Below, piece after piece: positions 13,401 to 24,642 of a stretch of DNA of 64,000 bases; position 1 is the first letter of the stretch; the number at the start of each line of letters is the position of its first letter. The translations under genes and the position numbers were made by a program. Origin of the DNA: Pleodorina starrii (taxonomy: Eukaryota; Chlorophyta; Chlorophyceae; Chlamydomonadales; Volvocaceae). Location: NCBI GenBank assembly GCA_030267565.1, contig BRXU01000015.1, positions 2,231,001 through 2,295,000 on the forward strand, in the 5' to 3' direction. The notes under the pieces were generated by a model. It was given only the letters and a program-made list of their open reading frames with translations, did not search any database and had not been told where the DNA came from.

Positions 13401-13826
13401 TGAGCCCTGGCCCAACTAGCGCCGTATGTGCACGATGGATGGGCGTCCCAACCAGGCACTACGGTAATGACAATGGCCGGTCAAACAAAGACAAACGTTT
13501 ATATCCAAAGACAGCTCGGCAACTCCGAAATGCTGCGTGCTCGTTGCCATAAGTGCGAGATACTGCACCTGTAGTTCGTTGCGGGCAAACTGTCCTCGGG
13601 GCAACCGAAACTCCAAGCGCCCACGCGATCCTCCATCTGCGCTTGTGTAGTACAGCGTCATCAAATTGACCTTGCGTGGTGGCTTGCCAGGACTTCTTAC
13701 GTATATTCGCCTGCCTCTTCGCGAGGCCATGCCTGTGCGGGTTGCGTCCACCAAGCTCGGCATAATACCTCTAACATCAGCGCAAGCTTGTACGATTATT
13801 ACTAGTGTAATAAGTATTTGTAACAT
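1864..13826 (-). CDS. PP2C phosphatase - Ser/Thr protein kinase fusion protein
   Basis: Bifunctional signalling enzyme of about 2,104 residues. Exons (complement, 5' to 3'): 13701-13826, 13569-13636, 13174-13324, 11906-12773, 11068-11501, 10459-10803, 10028-10117, 8554-9491, 8088-8298, 6269-7744, 5617-5916, 5000-5098, 4149-4831, 3723-3822, 3501-3632, 2955-3069, 2265-2350, 1864-1956. The N-terminus (MLQILITLVIIVQA) looks like a signal peptide or anchor. PP2C motifs: GRRIYMEDR across the first splice, AVFDGHG, SGSTAVVAV, LWIASLGNS (usually GDS), VSRAFGD, LASDGV, STDNVAAVVV. Kinase motifs: FGQGHFGEV near residue 1440, FVLKRL near 1510, THRDVKPENM near 1710, LIDFGSA near 1893, YAPPEAL, YDIWSVGVVWLE, and a C-terminal ALQHAFF. 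Catalytic residues of both domains are present. Order and motifs match the plant PP2C/kinase protein I recall as Arabidopsis At3g63340. Exon 3 could instead end at 13207. About 165 low-complexity residues separate HRD from DFG. Confidence 0.9.
4421..4470. repeat. (GCC)n microsatellite coding for poly-Gly in the kinase domain
   Basis: An uninterrupted GCC repeat. Read on the minus strand it codes for a run of glycines within the long insert between the kinase catalytic loop and the DFG motif. Nearby runs at 4310-4330 (GTCGCC) code for alternating Asp-Gly. Confidence 0.9.
9638..9729 (+). tRNA. trnM(CAU): elongator tRNA-Met (CAU) with an 18-nt intron
   Basis: All arms fold. The acceptor stem pairs 9638-9644 with 9722-9728 (7 bp, last pair G-U) and the discriminator is A at 9729. 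The D stem is GCGC at 9647-9650 with GCGC at 9660-9663. The anticodon CAT is 9672-9674. The T arm is 9705-9721 with loop TTCGAAC. The anticodon stem closes only if about 18 nt (9676-9693) after position 37 are removed, the canonical site of nuclear tRNA introns; plant elongator tRNA-Met genes carry an intron there too. CCA is not encoded. The gene is antisense within the seventh intron (9492-10027) of the PP2C-kinase gene. Confidence 0.95.
9737..9741 (+). terminator. Pol III T-run terminator of tRNA-Met
   Basis: Five T residues begin eight bases after the discriminator base of the tRNA, the expected RNA polymerase III stop. A (TA)n run follows at about 9757-9773. Confidence 0.8.
11131..11167. 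repeat. (ACC)n / (GGT)n microsatellite in a PP2C exon
   Basis: A trinucleotide run that encodes poly-Gly on the minus strand, in exon 5 of the PP2C-kinase gene, between the VSRAFGD and LASDGV motifs. Similar shorter runs stand at 11310-11355. They lengthen a PP2C loop without breaking the frame. Confidence 0.85.
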
Positions 13827-15552
13827 CTTCAGCTCGCATGTGGCCGAGCGCTGTGCCGAACGTTTCTACGGTATGGATTATGTACTCAACCCTCATAGGG
13901 CAAAGAATAATAATTTGAAAATTTTATAACTGTGCGTTTCATGGCACTTAGTTGCGTTGAGAGACACAGTGTCCGTACGGTAACGGAAGCTCCGGAGCTG
14001 GAACATGGAAGGCAACGGAGCCAGAAGTTGCGCGGTCGGCTAAACGTCTTTGGTATCGCTGGCCACTGTCTTGGGACATAGGTCGTTGCCCCACTTTCCG
14101 TTCCCGTTTCCGAACCGTGCTTTCGCTGATGGGCTGTGTGTGTAGGGTCGGAGCCTGATGTAGGCGTGCCAGGTGCAGCCCTGGGCACGGCGTGCCAGTG
14201 CAGCCTGGTGCAGACTGTTCCCTTTTGATATGGCTACTGTAGGTGTGCGCCCCATGGCAGAAGTCCGGGGATGTTGTGGGGGTAAATAACATGTTATTGG
14301 CGTCAGCCAGTGCCAGTACAACACGTAATGCAGTTATCACTGTACGTGCAAGGCTGTGCAAGGGAGCTGAGAGGCGCTGCAGCGTCCATGTCTGCTTGTT
14401 TCACTTGCACAGGCCAGCGTCAGGTCCACCAGCTTGCTGGCCCTAAGGCTCCGTCCGCGTATCTGACCCAGCACAGAATGGACAAATGCAGGCTTCGGCC
14501 GTGTCGGGCGCCGTCCACCGTAGACCGATGCATGCATCCACAACCACTCTTGGGCCTTCTGCGCGCACGCCGTCACGTACTGGCAATGATTGCCAGCAGC
14601 TCCTCGCCACCATCATGCACTCCGAATCCGCTGCCGGCGCCTCTGTCCCATCCAGCCAGCCTCACGTTGCCACGCCTAACAGCGCCACACGGCTACAGGA
14701 GCAGACCGGCTCCTGATGGGCGCCTTGGACCTTACCCAACCTGGCCCCAATCCCTCCGTGCAAAGCCTTCGAAGTTGGTGCACTGACACCAGCTCATGCT
14801 TCTGCACCGCCTGGCAGCCCTCAACGCGTCTGTTCCACTGCGCTGAGACAGGAGACCCATGCGCCACAAGATTCGCCACCCCATCGAATATTATCGAATG
14901 ATCGGTTTCACAGAGGACCTACTAGGGGGAGCTCGAAGACACGACCGTTCACGGATGGCTCATGGAGTCGGCGTGTGCCTGCATGTGCATTGCATTGCAC
15001 CTGGCAGTGGGACTTTCGCGACTTGAGCTGCCGCGTGAGTGCATGGCTCATCCCCGGGATCCCGTGCCCAGTACCGCCACGGCCACCCGACACCTCCAAC
15101 CCCGCAGCACAGGGGCCCTTCCATTAACATTCATCTTATCATCTATCCATTAACCACATCTAGCCACATGCTGGTCACCCACCCCAGATGGGCGTATGCA
15201 TATTGAATCACTATGACCGCTTTGCCCTGCTACTGTAGCGCTGCTTTGCGTGTGTACACCACGCACATACTTTACGCCGAGGTCTGCGTCTTGTGTACAA
15301 GTCGATGAATGGAACACGTCAGCCAGCGCCGCAAGCGCAAACTGGCCCACAGAGTTAGCCCTCCTCTCCCCCTTCCAATCACACATGTACGAGTAAAATC
15401 GATGTGTCTGGCCCCATGTCTTCAGTCCTGCTCGCGTGCCGACCCGCCAATCAACGTGGCCTGTGCAAACGCCCTCAGTCAGCACACAGCGGGTCCTACA
15501 CCCTCCCGGTTCCCTCCCGTATCGCTGCCCCTAGCAGCGGCCGGTACGGCAG
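13827..15552. other. Intergenic: promoter of PP2C-kinase gene and 3' flank of membrane-protein gene
   Basis: Both neighbours read leftward, so this interval should hold the promoter and 5' UTR of the PP2C-kinase gene (left end) and the 3' UTR of the membrane-protein gene (right end). Base composition falls towards A/T just upstream of the start codon at 13826. No protein, RNA gene or clear repeat is recognised. Confidence 0.5.
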
Positions 15553-18305
15553 TTAGCTAGCTAAGGCACCCGCGGCACGCCCACGCCCACCTCCAGCCCC
15601 CGCCTGCAACGCGCCCAGCCGCGCCGCCTGTATAGCCGCAGTGAACCGCAGCATCAACCCTTCCCCGAACCATGTGGCGAGGTACCCGAGGACCAGACGC
15701 TCGGCCACGAGAACGAGCAGCGAACGCTGCTTGCACGACGGGACCACGAAAGGCAGGGTATGCGCCATCATCAAATGCGTCAGGTCCATCAGCACGCAGA
15801 AGAGCTGAAGAGAGCCCAATAAGACCATGACGTAGGCCACGTGCTGTGCGGCGCGTGGTCCGAGCCACCCCCGCGCCTGTCTCGCCGCTTCCGCAAGCGT
15901 CCGCCGCAGGCCGTGCTCTCGAAGCTGACGCGGTATCGTCAAGACGGACCTGGCAGCTGCAACTGTGGCAGCGGCCACCACAAAGTCCGACGTCGAGTCG
16001 GATAGGAACGCGTCGATGACGCGCAGGACGCTGCCGCAGGTGCCCGGCGGAACAGGAGCGATCAAGCTGTCGACCCACTTCAGATCATCGTGCTGGAATC
16101 GGAGGTCCGGGCCCAGTACGGCATCCACGATCACGTGGATTCGCTGCAGGTCGACCAGGCAGGACGAGATGTAGGACGCCGTACGGTGCCAACCCGCCGC
16201 GGTCGAGTATCGCAGCAGGCTCTCCCCCAGGGACAGGGCATGGTTCAGGTTGAGGTGGTACCTGGTCAGGGTGCACCGCAACCGGTTGAGTTCGCAGGCC
16301 ACGCAAAGGGGCGCCCGGGCCGCCGCGGCAGAGGCGAAAGCCGGCGCGCCTTCCGCCTCGCCAGGGCCATCGCTGGCCGAAGTCGCTCCCGAGCCGGGGG
16401 GCTCGTGGCACGTCGCGCCAGCATTAGAGGGCCTGGCGCCAGCGGCAAAGCCGCTACAGCGCTTACCACTGCTACCGCGGCTGCTCAGCTGCCAACAGCA
16501 GCATGGCGGCGTGCGCAGCGACCGCAGCAGGCCGGCGTCTGCGAGAGCAGTCACCGGCGCCGCGGCGCAGCGCAGGTCGGCGATGTGCTGCACGAACAGG
16601 CCCAGGTCGACGAGGAGGTTGTCAGCGTCGGCAGTCACCTGCTTGTCCGAGAGGGCCACCTGCACCTCTTGAGCGACCCACGGGTCATCCAGCACCAGCA
16701 CGGGCACCGGCCGCTGCGCCAACGTCCGCTGCTTCGCTCCCGTCCGCGTGTCCAACAGCAGCAGCCCTGGGCCCAGCCCGCTGCACAGCGGCGCCGGCCA
16801 CTTCGTGTACCCGTCGTCGCACGTGGCCAAGCGGATGTCCTGCCGGAGGGCGAGGTGCTGCCGGCATTGGGGCCGGCGGCAGGGCTTCGGCGTCGCTGAG
16901 GGCCCCGCCGCCGCACCCGGGTCCCGCGCCTCTCCTGACAGCGCCCACACCGACGAAAAGCCGTGGCCCTGCCGCAGCATGACCTCCAGCGACAGGGCAG
17001 CGGCACATGACGCCTTCCGGCACACCTCCGCCCTGCTGCGACCGCCGGCGGCATTGCCACCGCCACCGCATGCTCCGCACGCCCCGCACTGCCGCTCGAC
17101 GCTGCCAGCCGCGCCCGAGGGGCTGCTGCAGCATAGCGAAGCTGAAACCTGAAGGCACGCAGCCGACGGCGGCGCCGCGCTGCTGCCAGCAGGCAGCGGC
17201 TGCCCATGCGCGCCTACGCCTGGAGGCAACTGGTCCTCAAATCGCTCAGCCGCCCGATCCAGCAGCACCACCCTTGGCGCCACTGCCGTGATGCGGCTGG
17301 CGATGACTCGCCCCGGCGCCGCCGTGCCCTTCTGCCGCGATCGGGGGCCCGCTCCCGCCGATGGCCCCGCTCGGCGCCCTGAGTAGGACTGCTGTGCCGC
17401 ACTGCTGTTGGGCATCAAATCCTCCAGGATCATCTTCCAGAAAAACTGTCGCGCCCAAGAAACCCACGTCCGGGGCCGCAACCAGGGCCGTCGGAGCACC
17501 GCGATCTCCAAATGGTGAATTCCGAGCTCTGGATCGAAGACACCTTCCTCGGCGGCGACAATTGATGTCGCCTTCCGCCGTTCCACTGCGCCAATGCTCA
17601 GCCCACGCCGGGCGCCGGATGAGGAGGAGGACCCGGCCGCGGTACCAGTGTTCGTTGACCCGGCGGCCGTGTGGTCAAGCGTCTCGACCGCATCGATGAC
17701 GACGTCGAGGCTGTAGCCGGGGCCCCGTTGCACGCTTACGCCCACCTGTCAAACAGGAAGGGACGGAGGTGCAGGGTGACGGCAGTGCTGGCGGTTGAGG
17801 TACCGTAGTGCAGGAGCTGACCCACATCGCAGGTTGGTGGTGCCGACGTGCCCGCCGGTGCAAGGCCCCCCTGGCGTGTCGATTACGATGGAACATGGGG
17901 AAAAACCTAGGCGATCCGCTCGCGCTTTTGATGCAGCGAGCCCTGGTCCATCTGCATGCGGTCCATCTGGCACCTTACAACACGCGCCGACTGAGGAACA
18001 GACCCGCCCTGTCGACGCGCTGAACAGCTGTACCGTAGTACGGCAGTCGTACCCTTGTTGGCTCCCACTCGGTCGACCTACCATGTCCCGCCCGGTGTGC
18101 CACGCCACCGCATGCCTCAGGCGTGTGACGCAGTCGACAGCCAGATCCGTTGGCGACACGCCGTGCAGCTGCGGGAACGGTGTGCGCAGGGGAGTACCGT
18201 ATAAAGAAAAAATCGCAGCGGAGAAGGAGACGGCGTTAGTGAACGGACCCGGAGCCCGCGCAGGAGACAAAGGCGCGAGAGGGCGATCAGCGCGTCCTCC
18301 GTCAT
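15553..18305 (-). CDS. Predicted membrane protein, family unknown
   Basis: Three exons (complement): 18249-18305, 18082-18168, 15553-17745; about 778 residues. The start is the ATG of MTEDALIALSRL at 18305. Both introns have GT-AG ends and keep phase 0, and joining exons 2 and 3 gives the smooth run GRDM-VGVSVQRG. I do not recognise the family. The C-terminal third has several hydrophobic stretches, such as HVAYVMVLLGSLQLFCVLM, FVVAAATVAAARS and LLVLVAERLVLGYLATW, consistent with three or more membrane spans. The middle is Ala/Gly/Ser-rich with many cysteines and looks like a soluble, poorly conserved region. A conserved-looking patch, RPRTWVSWARQFFWKMI, lies near residue 140. The segment LDDPWVA is encoded by a GACCC-RY-GGGTC element. 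Function cannot be inferred. Confidence 0.75.
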
Positions 18306-20323
18306 GCAACTGCAACGCGTGGGTGGGTATTGGATATGTTCCTTGGGAGACCGCTCGCGCGCACCAGTGCTGCAAAGTCCCCGCCTGCGGCAAGGACGCA
18401 TGCACGGCTGGAGCTTCATCGTGAATTACACCACACCGGAAAGGTCAGGCCTCACCACCCCAGCCCCGGTGTGTCCAGTTCACGGATGGCCTACCCGGTA
18501 TCTCTCAGTGAACAAGCGCAGGGCAGCGCAGTACGGTGGCGGCTCTGCCCGCGGCGGTTGCTGTGGCATGAAGACGTGTGGCCCTTGCAAAGGCATTGGC
18601 GCCACTGGTGGGGCGCGGCCGGCACCACCAGCGCTGCTGCCGCTGTCGCTGTCCTCGTGCCGTCTCGCCAGGGCTCTGCTGGAAGCAGCATGGCCAGCAC
18701 GCGGCGCCTCCTCGCCAGCCTCCGAACCAGACAGCGCCCCCTCAACACTGATTTTCGGCATTGCTCCAGTGCCGCCGGCACCGCTGCTGGTGCTTCGATG
18801 CCGTTACCGTTGCCGGCAGCACCGATCTCTGGCAGCTAACTGGAGCGTTGATGCTGGTGCTGCGATCGCCCTTCCCCGGTCCAAAGGTCCGCCAAGGGAG
18901 CAACCCTAAAGCTGCCCGCAGTCAGCAAGCGGATCAACCAGCACCATGGCTCACGGCTCCCAGATTGACTTCCGGAGACGTTACTGGGAGTTGCCACCGG
19001 AGACGCAACCAGATGGCATTGTTAGAAACTCTCAAGGGTGACTTGTGGAGGCGCCACTGGATAGGATCTGGGTTATGGTGCCTGGCGGGTAGGTGGGGGT
19101 AGAGCGTTGAGATGAGCAAAGTGCAGTGATGCCGGCTCATCCGTGGAGCATGATGGCAGTATGTGAACAATCTCCTTATCCAGGCAACTCGACGGCGCTA
19201 AAACTTGTTACCCAGCGTCCAGCCCGAGCAAGTCCGACGGCCGCAAGCTAGCGCTCCCGATGATTGCATGCTGAAACTCCAGTTCTTATCCTCCGCACAA
19301 ACTTGAAATGATCCCAGCTTACCCTGGGGTCGTCGAACGGAAGCAACTGTCCACGGAAAGATTTTAAGACCGCCCTGTTGTTCCGAAGAGCAAGGAGTTC
19401 CCGATGTTTCATGTACATTTTATGTCTCCATTATATACAATCGCTGACAAGTAGTTGCACCTACGGGCTCGCACGGTCGCTCGCACGGCCATGACGAGAA
19501 ATACGGCAAACGTTGCCCGACCATCCTTCTGCTCTGTGCAACATCATGGACACATACAGATGGACCAGAAGGCTTTAGGACAGTCTGCAATTGCGCGTGT
19601 AGTTTGTCGGTTCCGGCTTCACTGCCCGTCCACGTCCTTCTTGAAGTAATGAACACCCTACTCGGCACGGGGAATGAATTCATATAATATACGGGTGTTA
19701 CGTTCCTTGGATGCATGCCGATAGCGTTTTCATGCTAGTGAGAAAGTCCCGCGTTTCCCGCATCAATTCGTTAGACCTTCAGTTCCACAGAGATGGGAAG
19801 CACATCAACTGGACCCTGCTCTTATTACAAGAGCAGATGCTCTTTGCCGTCATTATGGGAGCCGCGTGTGTCCGGGATTCGCAACCAGCACGCTATGCAG
19901 TACCTGAAGGTGGGAGCCGATGTGGTGATACCCTTTGCTGCACAGCGCATTAATTCGATGGACCCGCACCTCCCACATCAGTTCCTGGGCGGCTTCACTA
20001 GGGTATTCCCGTTTCGGGGTCCTAACCCGGGGCCTCCTTCGGCCTGATGGAGTGCAGTCGTACGCCCACCCATGCACGTAATTGCTCCCCTAACTCCATT
20101 GCAACTTGCATCCTCTCCAATACACGCACAGTTGTTCCTCCTCCACGCCCATTTGTCGTCGGTCTTTGCACCTCTCGTTGAGACGGCACCTATAACGACC
20201 CAACCACCCCACCGCCGCAGCCTCCACGGTTACCACCACATCCACCAACCGCTCTGCAACCCCGCCAGTGTTCCCACCACTCCTACCGCTCCGCAGTCAA
20301 ACTCCACCGCACCCCAACACGCG
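18306..20323. other. Divergent intergenic region between membrane-protein and RanBPM genes
   Basis: The flanking genes point away from each other, so both promoters should lie here. The left half (to about 18900) is GC-rich and holds several overlapping open frames without recognisable products. The stretch 19100-19800 is more A/T-rich. No TATA-like element is close enough to either start to be assigned with confidence. Confidence 0.5.
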
Positions 20324-23300
20324 ATGCAGGTCGACGGCACGCGCGTGCGGTACGTGGGCCCCGGCGACGATGACAGCCAGGCCGCCACCATCCGCGCCAA
20401 CTACCCCCTTCCAGCCGACTGCCCCCTCTACTACTTCGAAGTCAAAGTGCTCAACAAGGGGCAGGTGCGGCCGCCAAGAGCTGCCATCGGCAAGCATCAT
20501 GACATCGAGGCGGGGAAAGGGCTTCGAAGGGTTGTGTGCCTCTCTCCCCCAAGCGGCCCAGCCGCTGCAGTTAAGAGACCTAATCGCACGTGTCACGTGC
20601 CCTTCTGCAGGCCGGCTTCATTGGCATCGGATTCTGTACGGATGAAGTCCTGCTGACGCGGCTTCCCGGCTGGGACCCGCACTCGTACGGCTACCACGGG
20701 GATGACGGGTGAGGGGGCACACGCGTGGGCCATCGTACGGCAAGTGTGCCCCGCTCGTTGAAGTCTGGCGGGTGCTGACTGCCGTACCTGCGGAGTAAGG
20801 AGCCGCGTCTGGAAATGACGTGCCGTACCCGCAGAGTCACCGTAGATGCAGAGTCACATGCCACAACTGCGGAGTCACGTGTGTAGGCACGTGCCGTACT
20901 TGCAGAGCCACGTGTTGTACCTGCAGGGTCTGCGCGGCCGTGGAGATGACACGCATGTGACGGGGTATGCGTTCCTGCGCCGCGTCTCGGTCGCCTCTCC
21001 AGGGTGGGGTGTCCTGGCGAAGAGCCCGGTCCAAGGGGTGCAAGGAGGACCAACCCAGCCCAGTTGCCTTTCCATAGCGCGGCTGTCGAAAGCTCGGGCG
21101 TGATGAGTCTGAGTGTATGTGCGTAGGGCCGCACCGCATCACCACCCGGGGTTCGCTCCCGCTGCAGCCCCATCGCCCGGTGGCTCCTTTGGAGCCTTGC
21201 ACGCCCCGCCGCCACTGAGCGGCACTCCGCACCTCCGCCCTGCCATGCCATGCCATGCCATGCCATGCCCTGCAGACATGCCTTCTCAGGCAGCGGAACC
21301 GGGCGGCCGTACGGCCCCTCGTTCACGACGGGCGACGTCGTTGGCGCTCTGTACGACAAGGCCGAGCGTACGATATCTTACTACAAGAACGGCCAGCCGC
21401 TGGGCGTGGCGTTCAGGGATGTGCAGGAGGCGTCGCCGCTGTACCCCTGCGTGGGCCTCCGCACCAGGTACGACATTTGGGTACGACATCGGGTACGGCA
21501 CTGGGCGTTTGGCCGCAACATGGTCAGGCTTGGTATGGACCGGTGATCCCTTTGGTGCACTGTAAAGCGGACCATTCTTCCTTTGGGGGGCGCTCTGCGC
21601 TGCCCGCATACCAGACAGATTAGGTATCATTCACACGAATCACCAATGACCGTTCTTCGCTTTGCGCTGCACTGCGCCGGCGCGCCTCAGGAGCGAGGAG
21701 GTGGTTGCCAATTTTGGCACCGGCAGCTCCAGCGAGCCCTTCCGCACCGACCTTGCGGCTGTGCGGGTAAGCGAGCGACGGACGGCGGGATGGGGTTTGT
21801 CCGTGCGTGCGTGTGTCCGACACGCTCGCGGCCCGGACGTTGTCGGGGCAAGGGGTCAAGGCCCGGGCTTGCTCACGGCGCGGCGCGGCAAGCATGCCCC
21901 CGGGGCACGGACGTACGGTAGCACGGCACATGGCCGAGCATTACGCACACGGTTGGCACCTTCCACCCGGGCGACGTGCGTGCGTGCGTACGTACGTGCG
22001 CAAGAAAGGAAGAAAGAAAGAAACTGCGGTTGCGAGCTTGAGCTTGTGCCCCAGTGGATTGTGTTATGTTAGCATACCCTCGCGGCTTGGAGAGGGCTGC
22101 ATGGCTTCACCAGTCGTTGCGGCCGGCCCCGGGCTCAGACATACGCCGCAACCTGTCGCGCTCCGCTCGCAGGCCGATTTCCAGCACCGGGTGAGGTCGA
22201 CGATCCGCAAGACAGAACTGCCGCTACTGTCCAGCCGCGGTACGGCGCTGCTGCCGCAGCTCATGTACGACTACCTGATGCACCAACGGTTTTGGCGTAC
22301 TGCGGCCGCGCTGGGCTGCGACCTGCTGCGCTCGGAGGGCCAGATGGACGAGCGGGAGCTTGCGGACATCACTGTACGGCAGCAGTCGTACGATCTGGTG
22401 GTCTCGGGGCGGATCGACGAGGCGCTGTCGCTCCTGAAGGAGAAGTACCCTCCGGAGGTACGGAACGGAGGGGGAAGGAGGACGGCCATAAAGGGGACCA
22501 GGACGGAGGGCCGGGAGGGAGAACTGGGGGCTAGGCGCTAGGCGCTACACACGGTCTACACAAGATCCTTGCTTTTCGCTGGCTTTGCCTCGCGTTTTGG
22601 GCGCTGTGTGGCTTCCGTGGCAAACGCCGTCATCGGTTGGAGTCCGTTGCGCTCCCAGGGACCCAGGCGTGGGCCCCCAGACCTCAACACCAGGAGGGCA
22701 CCTGGGGGCTGGACTCGCTCCACGCTGCATCCGTCGCGGCACCCAACGCGGTGCACCCAACGCAATCCGTCGCGCCACCCAACGCGGTGCACCCTGCCCG
22801 CACGCATCCCACGCGCCGAGCAGCTCCTCTCCGAGCGGCCCTCCCTGGACTTCCGGCTCCGAGTCCAAAAGTTCGTGGAGATGGTGGCGGCGGCGCACGC
22901 GGCGGCGGCAACGGCGGCCGCGGCGTCCTCCGGGGACGGGCCAGGAGCCGCCGCCGGGACATCCTCCGCCGCCGCCGCCGCCGGCGACCAGCTGTCGCAT
23001 TCGGCCGCCGCGGCATCGACCTCCGGCTTGGACGCAGCGGCGGGGACGCCGGCGGGCTCGCGCGGCGCTGCAGACGGCGGAAGACCGGAGCCGATGGAGA
23101 CTGCGGAGGACGGAGCGACCCGCGGGTCGGTGGGCAGCGACGCGTCCGGGCGAGCGGCTGCCGACGGCGGGGGGCCAGTGGCCGCAGAGGGCGGGTCTCC
23201 GGGATCGGCGACAACGGCGGCGGCAGCGGCGGCGGCGGCGGCTCCGCCGCCGACGATACGGCAGATCCTGGCGTACGGCGCTATTGAGCTGTGGCCGCGG

Positions 23301-24642
23301 TGCCGTACGCCTGTCGACCGAGACCTCATGACGGTGAGCTTTCGGCATGGCGCGCTGAGCCGCAGACCGCAGATGGCGGTGCAACATATGTGCCCTTCGT
23401 TTTTATTTCCTCCCTTGAGCGGTATTACGGTATCGTAGGATGGGGCCCGACACCGACACCAGCAGAACCGCGTTGGCGTTCTCGCGGCGTGAATGGGTGC
23501 TGGCGCCCGCGGACACCTTCTGCCCTTCGGGGTCCCGCCGCTTGGCTGGCAGGAAGTAACCGTAACGGCCGCCGGCAAGAAGGGGAGCATGGAGGGAACG
23601 GGACGGGGCCTTGCGCAGCACACGACACGGTGGCGAACCTGCTCGCTCCTGTGATCTCAGCTGCCACCGCCGCCGCCTTCCTCTCCGCCCAACTTCTCCC
23701 AATTTGCAGGAAGCGTTGTCGCTCCTGGCGTTCAGCGACCCCGCTGCATCACCAGCTGGCGAGATGCTCCGACCCGCGCACAGGGTAAGCTTCCGCGCCG
23801 GGAAGGTGGGCCGCGCCGCGGTCGGGGCGAAAGGAGCGGCGGCAGCGGTAGCGACGGCAGCCGAAGCGACGGCGGCCAGCCGGCTATTGTAGGGCGAACC
23901 TTAGCCCAAATGTGCGCGCTGGTCTGGTTGATGTCTTTCTGGTTGTATTTCTGATGTATTTATTTTTATCACTCCTCGCCCCATTGATCGCAACGACGCA
24001 GACCGCCCTGGCGGAGGAGCTCAACGGCGCAATGCTCGCGTGTCGCGGCCTGCCCACTCGCTCCCCCCTGGAGCGACTCTACCAGCAGCTGTACGTCGTC
24101 GTCTCCCAACTCAAACAGCTCGACCACCCGCAGGTGCCTGTCTGTGTGTGTCTGTGTCTGTGTGAATGTATGCTGTGCACTGCTCGCGCCTGCATTTCAT
24201 TCCGTGCCGCGCACCACCGTTCTCTTTTCGCCGTTTAAATTTTCATGCCAGCGGAAATCTACGGTAGTCCTTTGGGCTTACAGCCTATCTTCCGTGGCAA
24301 AAGACCGCTTTCACAGCGGACGCGCCCTCCGGGCCTTTTCTCGGTCGGGAGGCGACGCGTCTGCTTGCCTGCGCCTAGCACCATGAGCCGAGCCACAAGA
24401 CCGGCCGCTGCGGGTACCGTATTCTTTGCCATTTTCCTTTTGCGCGCGCAAAGACTCGGAAGATGGTGCCACTTGGCGATGTTTTTGCGCAGGCGCTGGC
24501 GCTGCCGGACCCAAGCGACTTCGGCACGGAGCCGCTGCTGCCGCTTACCGCGTCTGGCGGAGCCGGCGGCGGTGGCGGTGGCGGTGGTGGGCCTAGCGGC
24601 AGCGGCAGCGGCAGCGATGCACCGGACGCCATGGCGTCGTGA
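20324..24642 (+). CDS. RANBPM: RanBPM-like SPRY/LisH/CTLH/CRA protein (CTLH/GID E3 ligase subunit)
   Basis: Homologue of RANBP9/10 and yeast Gid1, the scaffold subunit of the CTLH (GID) ubiquitin ligase of cytosol and nucleus. Nine exons: 20324-20464, 20611-20708, 21276-21467, 21691-21766, 22173-22457, 22824-23333, 23710-23784, 24002-24133, 24493-24642; 552 residues. The SPRY domain (residues 1-170) shows [49 protein letters not shown] and [14 protein letters not shown]. LisH and CTLH follow (about 185-290: [46 protein letters not shown]). An Ala/Gly-rich linker of about 130 residues precedes the CRA part ([37 protein letters not shown]). All splice phases agree. The start could be further upstream, because the frame is open to 20072; I chose the ATG nearest to the conserved SPRY start. 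Confidence 0.93.
21241..21269. repeat. TGCCA pentamer repeat at a RanBPM 3' splice site
   Basis: About six tandem copies of TGCCA end directly at the CCCTGCAG acceptor of RanBPM exon 3. Confidence 0.85.

Noticed and set aside
1864..13826. Separate PP2C and kinase genes
   Set aside because: VVVQ at the PP2C end splices in phase 0 to 9491, and every later phase fits through to the kinase. The plant relative has the same order, and no start-like exon or poly(A) signal is seen between the halves.
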